From NCBI RefSeq assembly GCF_001660815.1, contig NZ_LYMI01000011.1, forward strand, positions 1 through 64,000: DNA of 64,000 nucleotides. Reading direction: 5' to 3'. Source of the stretch: Xanthomonas nasturtii (GTDB taxonomy: Bacteria; Pseudomonadota; Gammaproteobacteria; Xanthomonadales; Xanthomonadaceae). The notes under the pieces were generated by a model. That model made no database searches. It saw only the letters and a program-made list of their open reading frames with translations, and had not been told where the DNA came from. The translations under genes were made by a program, and so were the position numbers. Positions 26,450-34,814 of this stretch are shown here, piece after piece (the stretch's first letter is position 1; every line of letters begins with the position of its first letter).

Positions 26450-28516
26450 ATGCCCCCCAGCCTCGCTTCCTCGTTCCGCCGTTCCACGCTCTCGCTGGCC
26501 CTGACCAGCCTGCTGACCCCTGCCCTGGCCATGGCCGACGACGTACCGGCCGCTGCCGATGCGCAGACCCCGCCCAGCTCCGACACCCGCCACGCCGCCA
26601 GCCCATCCAGCGGCCGGCACATCAAGGACCTTGACAAGGTGGTGGTCACCGCCAGCCCGCTGCGCGATGCGGCCGGCGAATTGAGCCGCCCGGTGGAAGT
26701 GCTGGCCGGCGAGCGTCTGGACGAGGTGCGCAGCTCGAGCCTGGGCGAAACCGTGGCCAGCCTGCCCGGCGTGCAGAGTTCCAATTTCGGCCCCGGCGTG
26801 GGCCGGCCGATCATCCGCGGCCTGGACGGCCCGCGCGTGGCGGTGCTGCGCGATGGTCTGTCCACCCAGGACGTCTCCACCGTCAGCCAGGACCATTCGC
26901 CGGCGATCGAGCCGTTCCTGGCCAACCAGATCGAAGTGCTGAAGGGTCCGTCGACATTGCTGTACGGCTCCGGCGCCATCGGCGGCGTGGTCAACGTGGT
27001 CGACGGGCGCATCGCCGAAACGCCGGTGGACGGCTTCGGCGGGCGTGCCGAAGTGCGCTTCGACGGCGGCGACAAGGACGGCAACACCGACATGTTCCGC
27101 GTCGATGCCGGCAATGGCAGCGGGCTGTCGATCCATGCCGATGGCGTGTACCGCAACCAGAACGACTACGACACCCCGCAGGGCCGCCAGGCCAACTCCT
27201 GGATCGACTCCAAGGTGGGCTCGATCGGTGCCTCGCTGTCCGGCGATTGGGGCTTTGTCGGCCTGTCGGCATCGCGGTTCCGCGACAACTACGGCAACCC
27301 GGGCGAGCCGGGCGATCTATCGATCGGCGAGCGCGGCGTGTCGTTGAAGCTGCAGCAGGACCGCTACGACCTCAAGGGCGGGTTGACCGACCCGTGGGGC
27401 GAAGGCAGCGCGTTGCGCTACAGCTTCGGTCACACCGACTACGCGCATACCGAATTTGAAGGCGAGGAAGTCGGCACCGTGTTCACCAAGCGGGCCAACG
27501 AAGGCCGTGTGGAAGCCTCGTTGACGTTTGGCGGCGGCTGGCAGACCGCATTCGGCCTGCAGGGCAGCGATACCACCTTCCAGGCGGTGGGCGAGGAATC
27601 CTTCGTGCCCAAGACCGATACGCGCTCGCTCGGCGTGTTCGCTGTTGCGCGTAACAGCTGGGAGCGCGTCAGCGCCGAAGTCGGCGCGCGCGTGGACAAG
27701 GTCAAGTACCAGACCGACATCGGCGTGGACCGCGATTTCACCCCGACCAGCTTCTCGGCCAGTGGCGCATTCCGCTTCAACGAGCAATGGCGTCTGACTG
27801 CCAACCTCGACCACGCCGAACGCGCGCCGGCCGAAGAGGAACTGTTCGCCAATGGCCCGCATATCGCCACCCTCGCCTTCGAGATCGGCGATGCGGACCT
27901 GAAGACCGAAAAGGCCAACCAGGCCGAGCTGGGCCTGAACTTCCAGAACGATTGGGTGGATGCCAAGGTGGCGGCGTATTACAACCGCTACAACGACTTC
28001 GTCTACATCGTCGATACCGGCGGCCAGTGGTTCAACGAAGAAGACAACGACTTCCTGCCGATCCGCCAGTGGACCCAGGCCGATGCGATCTTCCACGGCT
28101 TCGAAGGCGAGGCCACCTTCCACCTGGCCAACAACGACAACGGTGCGTGGGACCTGCGCGTGTTCGGCGACACCGTGCGCGCCCGCCTGAGCGACGGCGG
28201 CAACCTGCCGCGTATTGCGCCGGGCCGTTTCGGTGCGCAGTTGCGCTGGAATGCCGAGCAGTGGCGTGCGTCGCTCGGTGCGACCCGCACCATGAAGCAG
28301 GACAAGGTGGCAGCGAACGAAACGCCGACCGATGGCTACACCTTCGTCGATGCGCACCTGGCGTACCACGTGGACCGCGGCAGCAACGCGTGGGAAGTGT
28401 TCCTGGACGGCAACAACCTGACCAACCAGGACGCGCGCGTGCACACCTCCTTCCTCAAGGACGACGTGATGCTACCTGGCCGCAGCGCGTCGTTCGGCAT
28501 GCGCTTGTTCTTCTGA
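26450..28516 (+). CDS. ZnuD-like TonB-dependent outer-membrane receptor
   Basis: 688 residues. Signal peptide (LALTSLLTPALAMA), then a His/Pro-containing N-terminal linker and the TonB box region LDKVVVTASPL (about residues 62-72). The plug domain (about 75-200) has SLGETVASLPGVQSSNFGPG, GRPIIRGLDGPRVAVLRDGL, SPAIEPFLANQIEVLKGPS and GSGAIGGVVNVVDGRI, the last typical of ZnuD-type receptors for zinc. A 22-strand barrel follows, ending PGRSASFGMRLFF with the C-terminal aromatic. Together with the Zur-box-like sites and the divergent MerC-family gene this suggests zinc uptake across the outer membrane. The ATG at 26450 is used because upstream codons overlap the regulatory sites. Confidence 0.88.
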   Translation: MPPSLASSFRRSTLSLALTSLLTPALAMADDVPAAADAQTPPSSDTRHAASPSSGRHIKDLDKVVVTASPLRDAAGELSRPVEVLAGERLDEVRSSSLGETVASLPGVQSSNFGPGVGRPIIRGLDGPRVAVLRDGLSTQDVSTVSQDHSPAIEPFLANQIEVLKGPSTLLYGSGAIGGVVNVVDGRIAETPVDGFGGRAEVRFDGGDKDGNTDMFRVDAGNGSGLSIHADGVYRNQNDYDTPQGRQANSWIDSKVGSIGASLSGDWGFVGLSASRFRDNYGNPGEPGDLSIGERGVSLKLQQDRYDLKGGLTDPWGEGSALRYSFGHTDYAHTEFEGEEVGTVFTKRANEGRVEASLTFGGGWQTAFGLQGSDTTFQAVGEESFVPKTDTRSLGVFAVARNSWERVSAEVGARVDKVKYQTDIGVDRDFTPTSFSASGAFRFNEQWRLTANLDHAERAPAEEELFANGPHIATLAFEIGDADLKTEKANQAELGLNFQNDWVDAKVAAYYNRYNDFVYIVDTGGQWFNEEDNDFLPIRQWTQADAIFHGFEGEATFHLANNDNGAWDLRVFGDTVRARLSDGGNLPRIAPGRFGAQLRWNAEQWRASLGATRTMKQDKVAANETPTDGYTFVDAHLAYHVDRGSNAWEVFLDGNNLTNQDARVHTSFLKDDVMLPGRSASFGMRLFF

Positions 28517-28548
28517 CAGCGGACTCTCTCCCCCGCTGAATGGAAGCG

Positions 28549-28574
28549 AGGCCGCCTTCGGGCGGCCTTTTTTA
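28549..28574 (+). terminator. Rho-independent terminator of the ZnuD-like gene
   Basis: AGGCCGCC, TTCG tetraloop, GGCGGCCT, then a T-run (TTTTTT), starting about 30 bp after the stop codon. An intact UUCG loop and an 8-bp stem make this a strong terminator. Confidence 0.92.
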
Positions 28575-28906
28575 TGCGCGGTGTCGACGTACCCGTGCGC
28601 GCCGCATTGGCGCTGCACCACGCAGGCAGTCGCGTCCGTCGCTACCCGCGATAAGCGCGACGCAGGATGTGATCGTCGCCACAGCGCAGGCACGCACTGC
28701 GTTGCCTGCAACGACAGACCCAAGCCGTAGCTGCTGCGTCGCACAACAGGCTGTGGCGCATCTGGGGTTAAAACTTCATTGCACTGCGCTGACAGGGGGC
28801 GCCAAGCGACGCAACAGCGCGGGCGCGCGCATGCACTGCCTGCCGTTGTGTGCGCGCCACTGCGTGGACGGCAGCGTTCTTGCATCCAGACCAAGGAACC
28901 TTGCGC
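28575..28906. other. Intergenic region before the second TonB receptor
   Basis: About 330 bp between the terminator and the next gene. No supported ORF. The only clear signal is AAGGAACC nine bases before the ATG at 28907. No Fur- or Zur-box-like palindrome seen. Confidence 0.45.
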
Positions 28907-31288
28907 ATGCGTTTTTCCTCACCCCGCTACACCCTCTCGCTGGCCATCGCCGCCGTGCTGCTGGCACCGGATGGCCACACGCAGACCGCCGCGCCCGCCG
29001 CGGGCTCCCAGGACGCCACCACGCTGGATGCGGTGATCGTCAGCGGCACCGCGCGCTTCAAGGGCCTTGCCAAGCGCGACGCCAGTTTTTCGATCACCAC
29101 GGCCAGCCCGGAGCAGATCCAGCAGGCGGTACCGCAAAGCACCGCCGACCTGCTCAAGATCGTGCCCGGCGTGTGGGCCGAACCCAGCGGCGGCGGTACG
29201 GGTGCCAACATCTTCGTGCGCGGCATGCCGTCCGAGGGCGATGCGCCGTTCGTGACCATGCAGCTGGATGGCTCGCCATTGTTTCCGCCGCCAACCTTGT
29301 CGTTCCTGGAAAATTCCACACTGTTCCGCGTCGACGATACGGTCGAGCGCATGGAAGTGCTGCGCGGCGGCTCCAGCCCGATCTTCTCCAATGGCCAGCC
29401 TGGCCTCACCGTCAATTTCATCCAGAAAAAAGGCCAGGACGCGCCGGAAGGCAGCGTGCGCCTGACCGGCGGCAACAACGCGCTGCGCCGCATCGATGTG
29501 TTCAACAGCGGGCCAATGGGCAATGGCTGGTACTACAGCGTGGGCGGCTTCTTCCGCGAAACCGACGGCGTGCGCGACCCACAGTTCTCCGCCGACAAGG
29601 GTGGCCAGTTCAGTGCCACCTTGAGCAAGCGCTGGGACAGCGGCGAGCTGTCGTTCTATGCGCGGCATACCGACGACAACAACGCGTTCTACACCGCCAT
29701 TCCGTTGCTCTCGCGCAATAACGGCAACGATCTGTCCAGCTTTCCCGGCTTGAATGCGCAGACCGGCACCCTGCTCGGCCGCGACTTCCGTAACGTCGAT
29801 CTGCTGGTCGGGCCCAATGGCCAGACGCTGCGGCGCGATCTGGCCGACGGGCGTGGCGTCAACATCGATGTGTTCGGCGGCGAATGGAACTGGGAAAGCG
29901 GCGGCTGGACCGTTGCCGACCGCTTCAACGTGATGAGCGGCAGTGCGCCGACCTATGCGCTGTTCACCGGCGACGCACCGCAACGCTTGAGCGATTTCAT
30001 TGCAGGTTACGGCAGCGGCGGTAGCGCCAGCTACACCAATGGCGGCGGTGCGGTGGATGCCAATCAGCAGGTGCTTGAAGCCGGTTGGTGGTCGGTGGAC
30101 AAACGTTTGAATTCCTTTACCAACGACCTGCGTTTGAGCCGCGAATTGTTTGCCGGCAACACGCTCACCGTGGGCGCGTATTACGCCAAGTATTCGTCTG
30201 CCGACACCTGGTACCTGGGCAATACCATGCTGCTCACCGCGCAAAACAACGCACGCCGCATCGATGTGACGTTGGACGACGGCCGCCAGGCCACGCGCCA
30301 GGGCTTTACCAGCACCGCGTTCTTGAACCTGCGCGCCAACTACGACGGCGAAAACATCGCTGCCTTCGTTGCCGACGAGTGGGAGCTGAGCGAACGCCTG
30401 CGCCTGGATCTGGGGGCGCGCTACGAGCGTCAGAGCGTCACCGGCGATGTGCACGACACCGCCAGCGTGGATCTGGACGGCAATCCGGCCACGTTGTACG
30501 ACAATGCCACCTCGCTGGCGCTGGCAACCACACGGCGCATCGATCAGGACGATGAAGCGTTTTCGTGGACGGCGGGCTTGAACTTCACCCTCGATCAGAA
30601 CAACAGCCTGTTTGCGCGGGTCAACTCCGGGGTGAAGTTTCCCGGCTTCGACAACCTGCGCGATGGACAGAACCGCGTGCAGGAGGTGGATCAATACGAG
30701 TTGGGGTTGAAGTCCGGCACCAGCGCGTACGACCTGTATCTCACCGCGTTCTACAACACCTTCAAGAACTCGCCGTTCCAGGCGTTTCTGGCCAATGGCC
30801 AGAATTTCACCGCAGTCGGCGATTCGCGCGCGCGCGGCCTGGAAGTGGAAGCTGCGGTGCGACCGTTCGGCGGTTTCGAGCTGGCCGGCACCGGGGTGTG
30901 GCTGGATGCGACCTACCGCAACTATCGCGAGTTCACCGACAACCAGGTGATGCGCCAACCCAAGCGGCAGTTCCGCATCACGCCCAGTTATTACTGGATG
31001 CTGCCGTTCGGCGATCTCAAGCTGTTTGCCACCTATTCCTACATCGGCGAGCGCTTCGCGGATCTGGCCAATAGCCAGCGCCTGCCTTCCTACGACATGC
31101 TGGATATCGGCGCCAACCTGCATGTGGGAGAGCATTGGGAGGTGACCGCCAGCGGCAGCAATGTCACCGACACGCTAGGCCTCACCGAAGGCAATGTGCG
31201 CGTACCCGGCGCTGCGACCGGCGGGGTGTTCATGGGCCGGCCGATCGCCGGGCGGCAATACCAGATGTCGGTGGCATACCGCTGGTAG
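28907..31288 (+). CDS. TonB-dependent receptor (siderophore/FecA-like)
   Basis: 793-residue outer-membrane receptor. The ATG at 28907 follows AAGGAACC and begins a signal peptide (LSLAIAAVLLAPDGHTQ). TonB-box-like region LDAVIVSGTARFKG, then the plug domain with STADLLKIVPGVWAEPSGG, NIFVRGMPSEGDAPFVTMQLDG and MEVLRGGSSPIFSNGQPGLTVNF. The barrel ends MGRPIAGRQYQMSVAYRW with a C-terminal Trp. The plug sequence places it with receptors of the FecA/catecholate-like family in xanthomonads, but the ligand cannot be told; a Fur box was not found upstream. It is separated from the ZnuD-like gene by a terminator, so it is transcribed independently. Confidence 0.88.
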   Translation: MRFSSPRYTLSLAIAAVLLAPDGHTQTAAPAAGSQDATTLDAVIVSGTARFKGLAKRDASFSITTASPEQIQQAVPQSTADLLKIVPGVWAEPSGGGTGANIFVRGMPSEGDAPFVTMQLDGSPLFPPPTLSFLENSTLFRVDDTVERMEVLRGGSSPIFSNGQPGLTVNFIQKKGQDAPEGSVRLTGGNNALRRIDVFNSGPMGNGWYYSVGGFFRETDGVRDPQFSADKGGQFSATLSKRWDSGELSFYARHTDDNNAFYTAIPLLSRNNGNDLSSFPGLNAQTGTLLGRDFRNVDLLVGPNGQTLRRDLADGRGVNIDVFGGEWNWESGGWTVADRFNVMSGSAPTYALFTGDAPQRLSDFIAGYGSGGSASYTNGGGAVDANQQVLEAGWWSVDKRLNSFTNDLRLSRELFAGNTLTVGAYYAKYSSADTWYLGNTMLLTAQNNARRIDVTLDDGRQATRQGFTSTAFLNLRANYDGENIAAFVADEWELSERLRLDLGARYERQSVTGDVHDTASVDLDGNPATLYDNATSLALATTRRIDQDDEAFSWTAGLNFTLDQNNSLFARVNSGVKFPGFDNLRDGQNRVQEVDQYELGLKSGTSAYDLYLTAFYNTFKNSPFQAFLANGQNFTAVGDSRARGLEVEAAVRPFGGFELAGTGVWLDATYRNYREFTDNQVMRQPKRQFRITPSYYWMLPFGDLKLFATYSYIGERFADLANSQRLPSYDMLDIGANLHVGEHWEVTASGSNVTDTLGLTEGNVRVPGAATGGVFMGRPIAGRQYQMSVAYRW

Positions 31289-32132
31289 GTCTGTACGCGA
31301 CTGGCCCGCGCAGCGGCGCAACGCTGCTGCGCGGCGCCTTGCAACAGGCCTCGCGCTGCACCTATCGCGATGCAGCCTGTCTTATGCCAAGCGCCGGCGA
31401 CAGGCGTTGCAATCCTTGCGCAACGCCGCTGCGCTTGGGCGTGCCCGCTTGTATGCGAGATGTGCAGCCCGGTTATGTGATGACAACCATGTCGCAGTGG
31501 TCGCCGATGCGAAGCAGAACGACGCATCGCGATGGGTTATTTCAATCGATGCGAGCGCTCTAGCAAATTTTTCGCCCGTATTTGTACGCAAAACTTCGCA
31601 TGCAACGCATAAATCTGCATACCATCCATAAATTGCGCGATGTGTCACGCAGATGCCCTACATCGCGTGCCTTGCAGGCAAGGATTGCCCCATCTTTAAT
31701 CGAGGAGTTGACGCTGCAGATGCATCGCCAACATCGGCTGCGTTCAGACGCACAGGGGAGCCGACGAACCACCTGGCCGCATCCACTCCATCGCCGGACC
31801 GATGCGCTGTGTAGCTCTCTTGGGATAAACGGACATGACTCCTGTCGCTGCCGCTGTCGCATTGTCTTTTCTCGCCCCCCTGCCATCGCCACCTTGCGGC
31901 GGCAGGCCTGGGGCGCTACCCGCCTGCAGGCGAGGTTGCCTGACGGGTGCTTCCTGACCCGGGCGATCGCGCCGGGTCTTCGACTGCAAACACCTCTTCC
32001 GGCTCCAACGGCTCGGGCTTCATAGGCGCGTCCCGAGCCAACGGCGCGGCTGCAACGGCCGATCGTGCGATTGGCCAAACGGAGGACCGTGTCGCTTCGA
32101 CCGCGCCTACCCTTTGACTGGAATCAAACGGA
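31289..32132. other. 844-bp intergenic region upstream of the protease cluster
   Basis: The longest stretch without a supported gene. It includes a hairpin near its start, an AT-rich island at about 31560-31660 that is the likeliest promoter area, and a 40-codon reading frame at 31835-31957 that begins with a signal-peptide-like stretch (MTPVAAAVALSFLAPLPSPP) and ends early. After it, a different frame (about 31958-32119) reads as a Ser/Thr/Asn/Gly-rich linker up to a stop 12 bases before the protease start. These could be remains of a broken secreted-protein gene or chance. No recognisable family. Confidence 0.4.
31306..31334 (+). terminator. Hairpin after the second TonB receptor
   Basis: Nine-bp stem, CCGCGCAGC with GCTGCGCGG, around an 11-base loop, starting about 18 bp after the stop. 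No T-run follows; possibly a stabilising 3' structure. Confidence 0.35.
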
Positions 32133-33947
32133 ATGAACTCTTTTCGCAGGCAACCCCTCGCGCTGTTGATCGGTGCCCTCGTGATCGGTAGCAGCCCACT
32201 TTCGGCGCTGGCGGCAACACCGCTCACGGCTGTCACCGGCAATCCCAGCAATGCCACTACCGCCACCGCCAAATCCGGCGGCAACGACCCCTTGTATCGC
32301 TATCAGTGGCATCTCTCCAACCAGGGCCAGGCCGTGATCGGCGACAGCCGCCCGGTGCCCGGCGTGGACCTGGACGTGGATATCCTGCATGGCTTGAACA
32401 TCCGCGGCCGCGGCGTGCGGGTCGGCGTGGTGGACGACGGGCTGGAGCTACGCCATGAAGATCTGGCCGACAACATCCTGCCCAACGGCTCGTACAACTT
32501 TGGCGATGGCTCCCACGATACGACGCCAGTCGACCCGTACAACGGCCACGGCACTGCGGTGGCCGGCATCATCGGCGCCGTTGGCTGGAACGGCCGTGGC
32601 GGACGTGGCGTGGCGCCCGACGTCCTGATGGCAGGATTCGATTTTCTTGCGCGTGCATCGTCCAACTCCGAAGCCAGCGTCCGGTATGCCTGGGGTGACG
32701 GCCCGGAGGCGCGCAGTATCGATATCTTCAATAACAGCTGGGGCTCGGTCGGGCCGTTGTATTTCGATTTCCCGGTAGAAGAACAACAGTCCTGGGAAGC
32801 ATTGATGCGGTCTAGCCGCGGTGGGCGCGGCGCCATCTATGTCAAGTCCGCTGGCAACAGTTTCGCGCGGCTGCGTGCGCGCGATGAAAACGGCAACATC
32901 GTCAACCTCTGCAGCGAAGAATCACGTGTATTGAAAGTCGGCTGCGCGCTGACCAACGTCGACCCACGCAGTAATCTTCCTGGCACGATTGTCGTCGCCA
33001 GTGTGGATGCCACAGGTCAACACGCCTCGTATTCGTCTTCAGGCTCTGCGTTGTGGGTCTCCGGTCTTGGCGGCGAATTCGGCCGGCAACGCAAGTTCTA
33101 TCCCGATGCGGCATCCGTGTTTGCGCCGGACACGGCACCTTACGCCTACGACCCAGCCATCGTCACCACCGACCTCAGCGGCTGCGCGGCAGGCGACAAC
33201 GTTGACGACTCATCAGTCAACAATGCATTGGACGGCAGCAGGTCGAAGATCGATGCGTCGTGCAACTACAACGGCGTCATGAACGGCACATCGGCCGCTG
33301 CGCCCACTGTCTCCGGCGTCGCAGCCTTGATCTTGAGCACCAACCCGAACCTGAGCGCGCGCGACGTCAAATACATCCTGGCCAAGACCGCGCGGCAGAT
33401 CGATCCGTGGCAGCCTGCTGCGGTGTATCAGGGCAGCGTGATCGACCCGGGCTGGATCACCAATGCGGCCGGCCATCGCTTCAGCAACTGGTACGGATTC
33501 GGCCTGGCCGATGGCGCCGCAGCCGTTTACGAGGCACGTTACTTCACGCCGCTGCCTGCGGTGCGCGATACCCAATGGGTTGCATCCACCGTCGCCCCGA
33601 GCCAGATCGGCGGCCCCGCGCGACCTGCCAAACAACGCATCCGCATCACCCAGGCAATGAAGGTGGAAGGCGTGCAACTGTCGCTTGCCACATCGCATCG
33701 CAACCCGACCAATCTGCGCGTGGTGCTGGAGTCGCCCAGCGGAACGCGCAGCTACGTCCTCACCCCGTTCTCGGCACTGGACCAGGCCGTCTATGCGAGC
33801 ACCGGGTTTTATATCGACCTCACCTCCAGCAACGCATTTCTCGATGAGCGGGCGCAAGGCGTGTGGACGCTGGAAGTCACCGACGTGACCGATCCGACAT
33901 CCACCGCGGCGCTGCAATCCTTCAAACTTCGCATCCTGGGGCACTGA
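32133..33947 (+). CDS. Kexin-like S8 serine protease with P domain (module 1)
   Basis: 604-residue secreted subtilase of the kexin (S8B) type. Signal peptide (LALLIGALVIGSSPLSALA), a short linker, then the catalytic domain at once (NDPLYRYQWHLSNQGQ), with no I9 propeptide in between. Catalytic Asp101 (GVVDDGLELRHEDL), His139 (NGHGTAVAGI), Asn241 of the oxyanion hole (SAGNSF) and Ser386 (MNGTSAAAPTVSG). A P domain closes the protein (about 490-604: RIRITQAMKVEGVQLSL, WTLEVTDVTDPTSTAALQSFKLRILGH). The lack of a propeptide, with a small secreted partner one base downstream, fits an external folding chaperone as in Aeromonas sobria ASP. It is paralogous to module 2. Confidence 0.92.
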   Translation: MNSFRRQPLALLIGALVIGSSPLSALAATPLTAVTGNPSNATTATAKSGGNDPLYRYQWHLSNQGQAVIGDSRPVPGVDLDVDILHGLNIRGRGVRVGVVDDGLELRHEDLADNILPNGSYNFGDGSHDTTPVDPYNGHGTAVAGIIGAVGWNGRGGRGVAPDVLMAGFDFLARASSNSEASVRYAWGDGPEARSIDIFNNSWGSVGPLYFDFPVEEQQSWEALMRSSRGGRGAIYVKSAGNSFARLRARDENGNIVNLCSEESRVLKVGCALTNVDPRSNLPGTIVVASVDATGQHASYSSSGSALWVSGLGGEFGRQRKFYPDAASVFAPDTAPYAYDPAIVTTDLSGCAAGDNVDDSSVNNALDGSRSKIDASCNYNGVMNGTSAAAPTVSGVAALILSTNPNLSARDVKYILAKTARQIDPWQPAAVYQGSVIDPGWITNAAGHRFSNWYGFGLADGAAAVYEARYFTPLPAVRDTQWVASTVAPSQIGGPARPAKQRIRITQAMKVEGVQLSLATSHRNPTNLRVVLESPSGTRSYVLTPFSALDQAVYASTGFYIDLTSSNAFLDERAQGVWTLEVTDVTDPTSTAALQSFKLRILGH

Positions 33948-33948
33948 C

Positions 33949-34563
33949 ATGAAGATCACGCTTGCTGTTTCGGTATTGCTCGCTTCCCTGGCCGCCTGCG
34001 GCATGGCACACGCAGAACAGTACATGGATGCCCTTGCGCTCAGCGCGGCTGCGACCGGCGATCGCTTCACCTCCGGGCAGGATAGGTTCCGCATGCTGCC
34101 GGGGTCGGTGGTCTCCGATCCACTTCCACCCGGGAATGCGGAGAGCGGCGCAGCGCGCTCTGCAAGGACACAAGCCACCACTGTAATGACTCGGCCCATC
34201 GGCAAGATCGCCGCGCGCGTGGGTCCCTACGCGGTGCTGCTGGACACACCAGCCAATGCCGCACGGGGCGTGCGCGCGGCCAGCACGGAGCGGAAGCTTG
34301 CCGCGGCCGTGAACGAACGCACCGGCCGCGTGGTGCTGGTGCGGCCCCAGCTGAAATTGACCGGCACAACGCCAACCAACGCGACTGCGTTGGCGAGCAG
34401 CTCGGGCGGACGCATCGTCTACACCTCGACGGTCGATCACAGCGCCGTCATTGCGTATGCCTCGGTCGAACAGGCGCAACGCGCACTGACGTCTCTCCAA
34501 GGCAACACGGGGGCCACGCAGTTCTCGCTGGTGGTCAGCCAGGCAGTCATGCAACCGATGTAG
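33949..34563 (+). CDS. Small secreted partner of protease 1 (possible external chaperone)
   Basis: 204-residue secreted protein starting one base after the protease stop (TGACATG), hence translationally coupled. Signal peptide ILLASLAACGMAHA-EQYMD-like (actual: VLLASLAACGMAHA). The mature part has a Pro/Ala-rich middle, then a conserved block around RVGPYAVLLDTP and a C-terminal alpha/beta segment, GGRIVYTSTVDHSAVIAYAS followed by VEQAQRALTSLQ, which resembles the ferredoxin-like fold of subtilase propeptides and I9 inhibitors in pattern only. Homologous to the protein at 36601-37197. The position matches ORF2 of Aeromonas, an external chaperone and inhibitor for the ASP protease. No named family recognised. 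Confidence 0.75.
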   Translation: MKITLAVSVLLASLAACGMAHAEQYMDALALSAAATGDRFTSGQDRFRMLPGSVVSDPLPPGNAESGAARSARTQATTVMTRPIGKIAARVGPYAVLLDTPANAARGVRAASTERKLAAAVNERTGRVVLVRPQLKLTGTTPTNATALASSSGGRIVYTSTVDHSAVIAYASVEQAQRALTSLQGNTGATQFSLVVSQAVMQPM

Positions 34564-34814
34564 GCATCGTGGCCAGGTCTTCCTGCGGCCACGATGCTCG
34601 GCGCATCGCAACGCTTGGAAACTTGCGATGTCGCCATCCGGTCGCGGTGCGAGACGCGATGACACAGACATCGAGTTCACCGTAAGGGCTGACAGGCACG
34701 GCCCACGCAATGGAGCGCCCGCCGGTCGACCCCACGCATCGGCCGCACGCTGCCTGCATGCATCACCTCGCCGCGTTGGCGACTCCCTTCAGTTCACCCA
34801 CTGGGATCCTGTTG
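34564..34814. other. Spacer between protease modules
   Basis: 251 bp separating the two protease/partner pairs. It has no strong terminator and a possible ATG at 34710 in frame with the second protease, but that extension lacks a signal peptide at its front. It may carry a promoter of module 2. Nothing else seen. Confidence 0.4.

Noticed and set aside
28919-31135. 738-codon minus-strand frame
   Set aside because: Antisense to the TonB-dependent receptor; same GC-bias effect.
31571-31599. Possible PIP box (TTCGC ... TTCGC) upstream of the protease genes
   Set aside because: The half-sites are separated by 19 bases, not the 15 required for HrpX binding in Xanthomonas.
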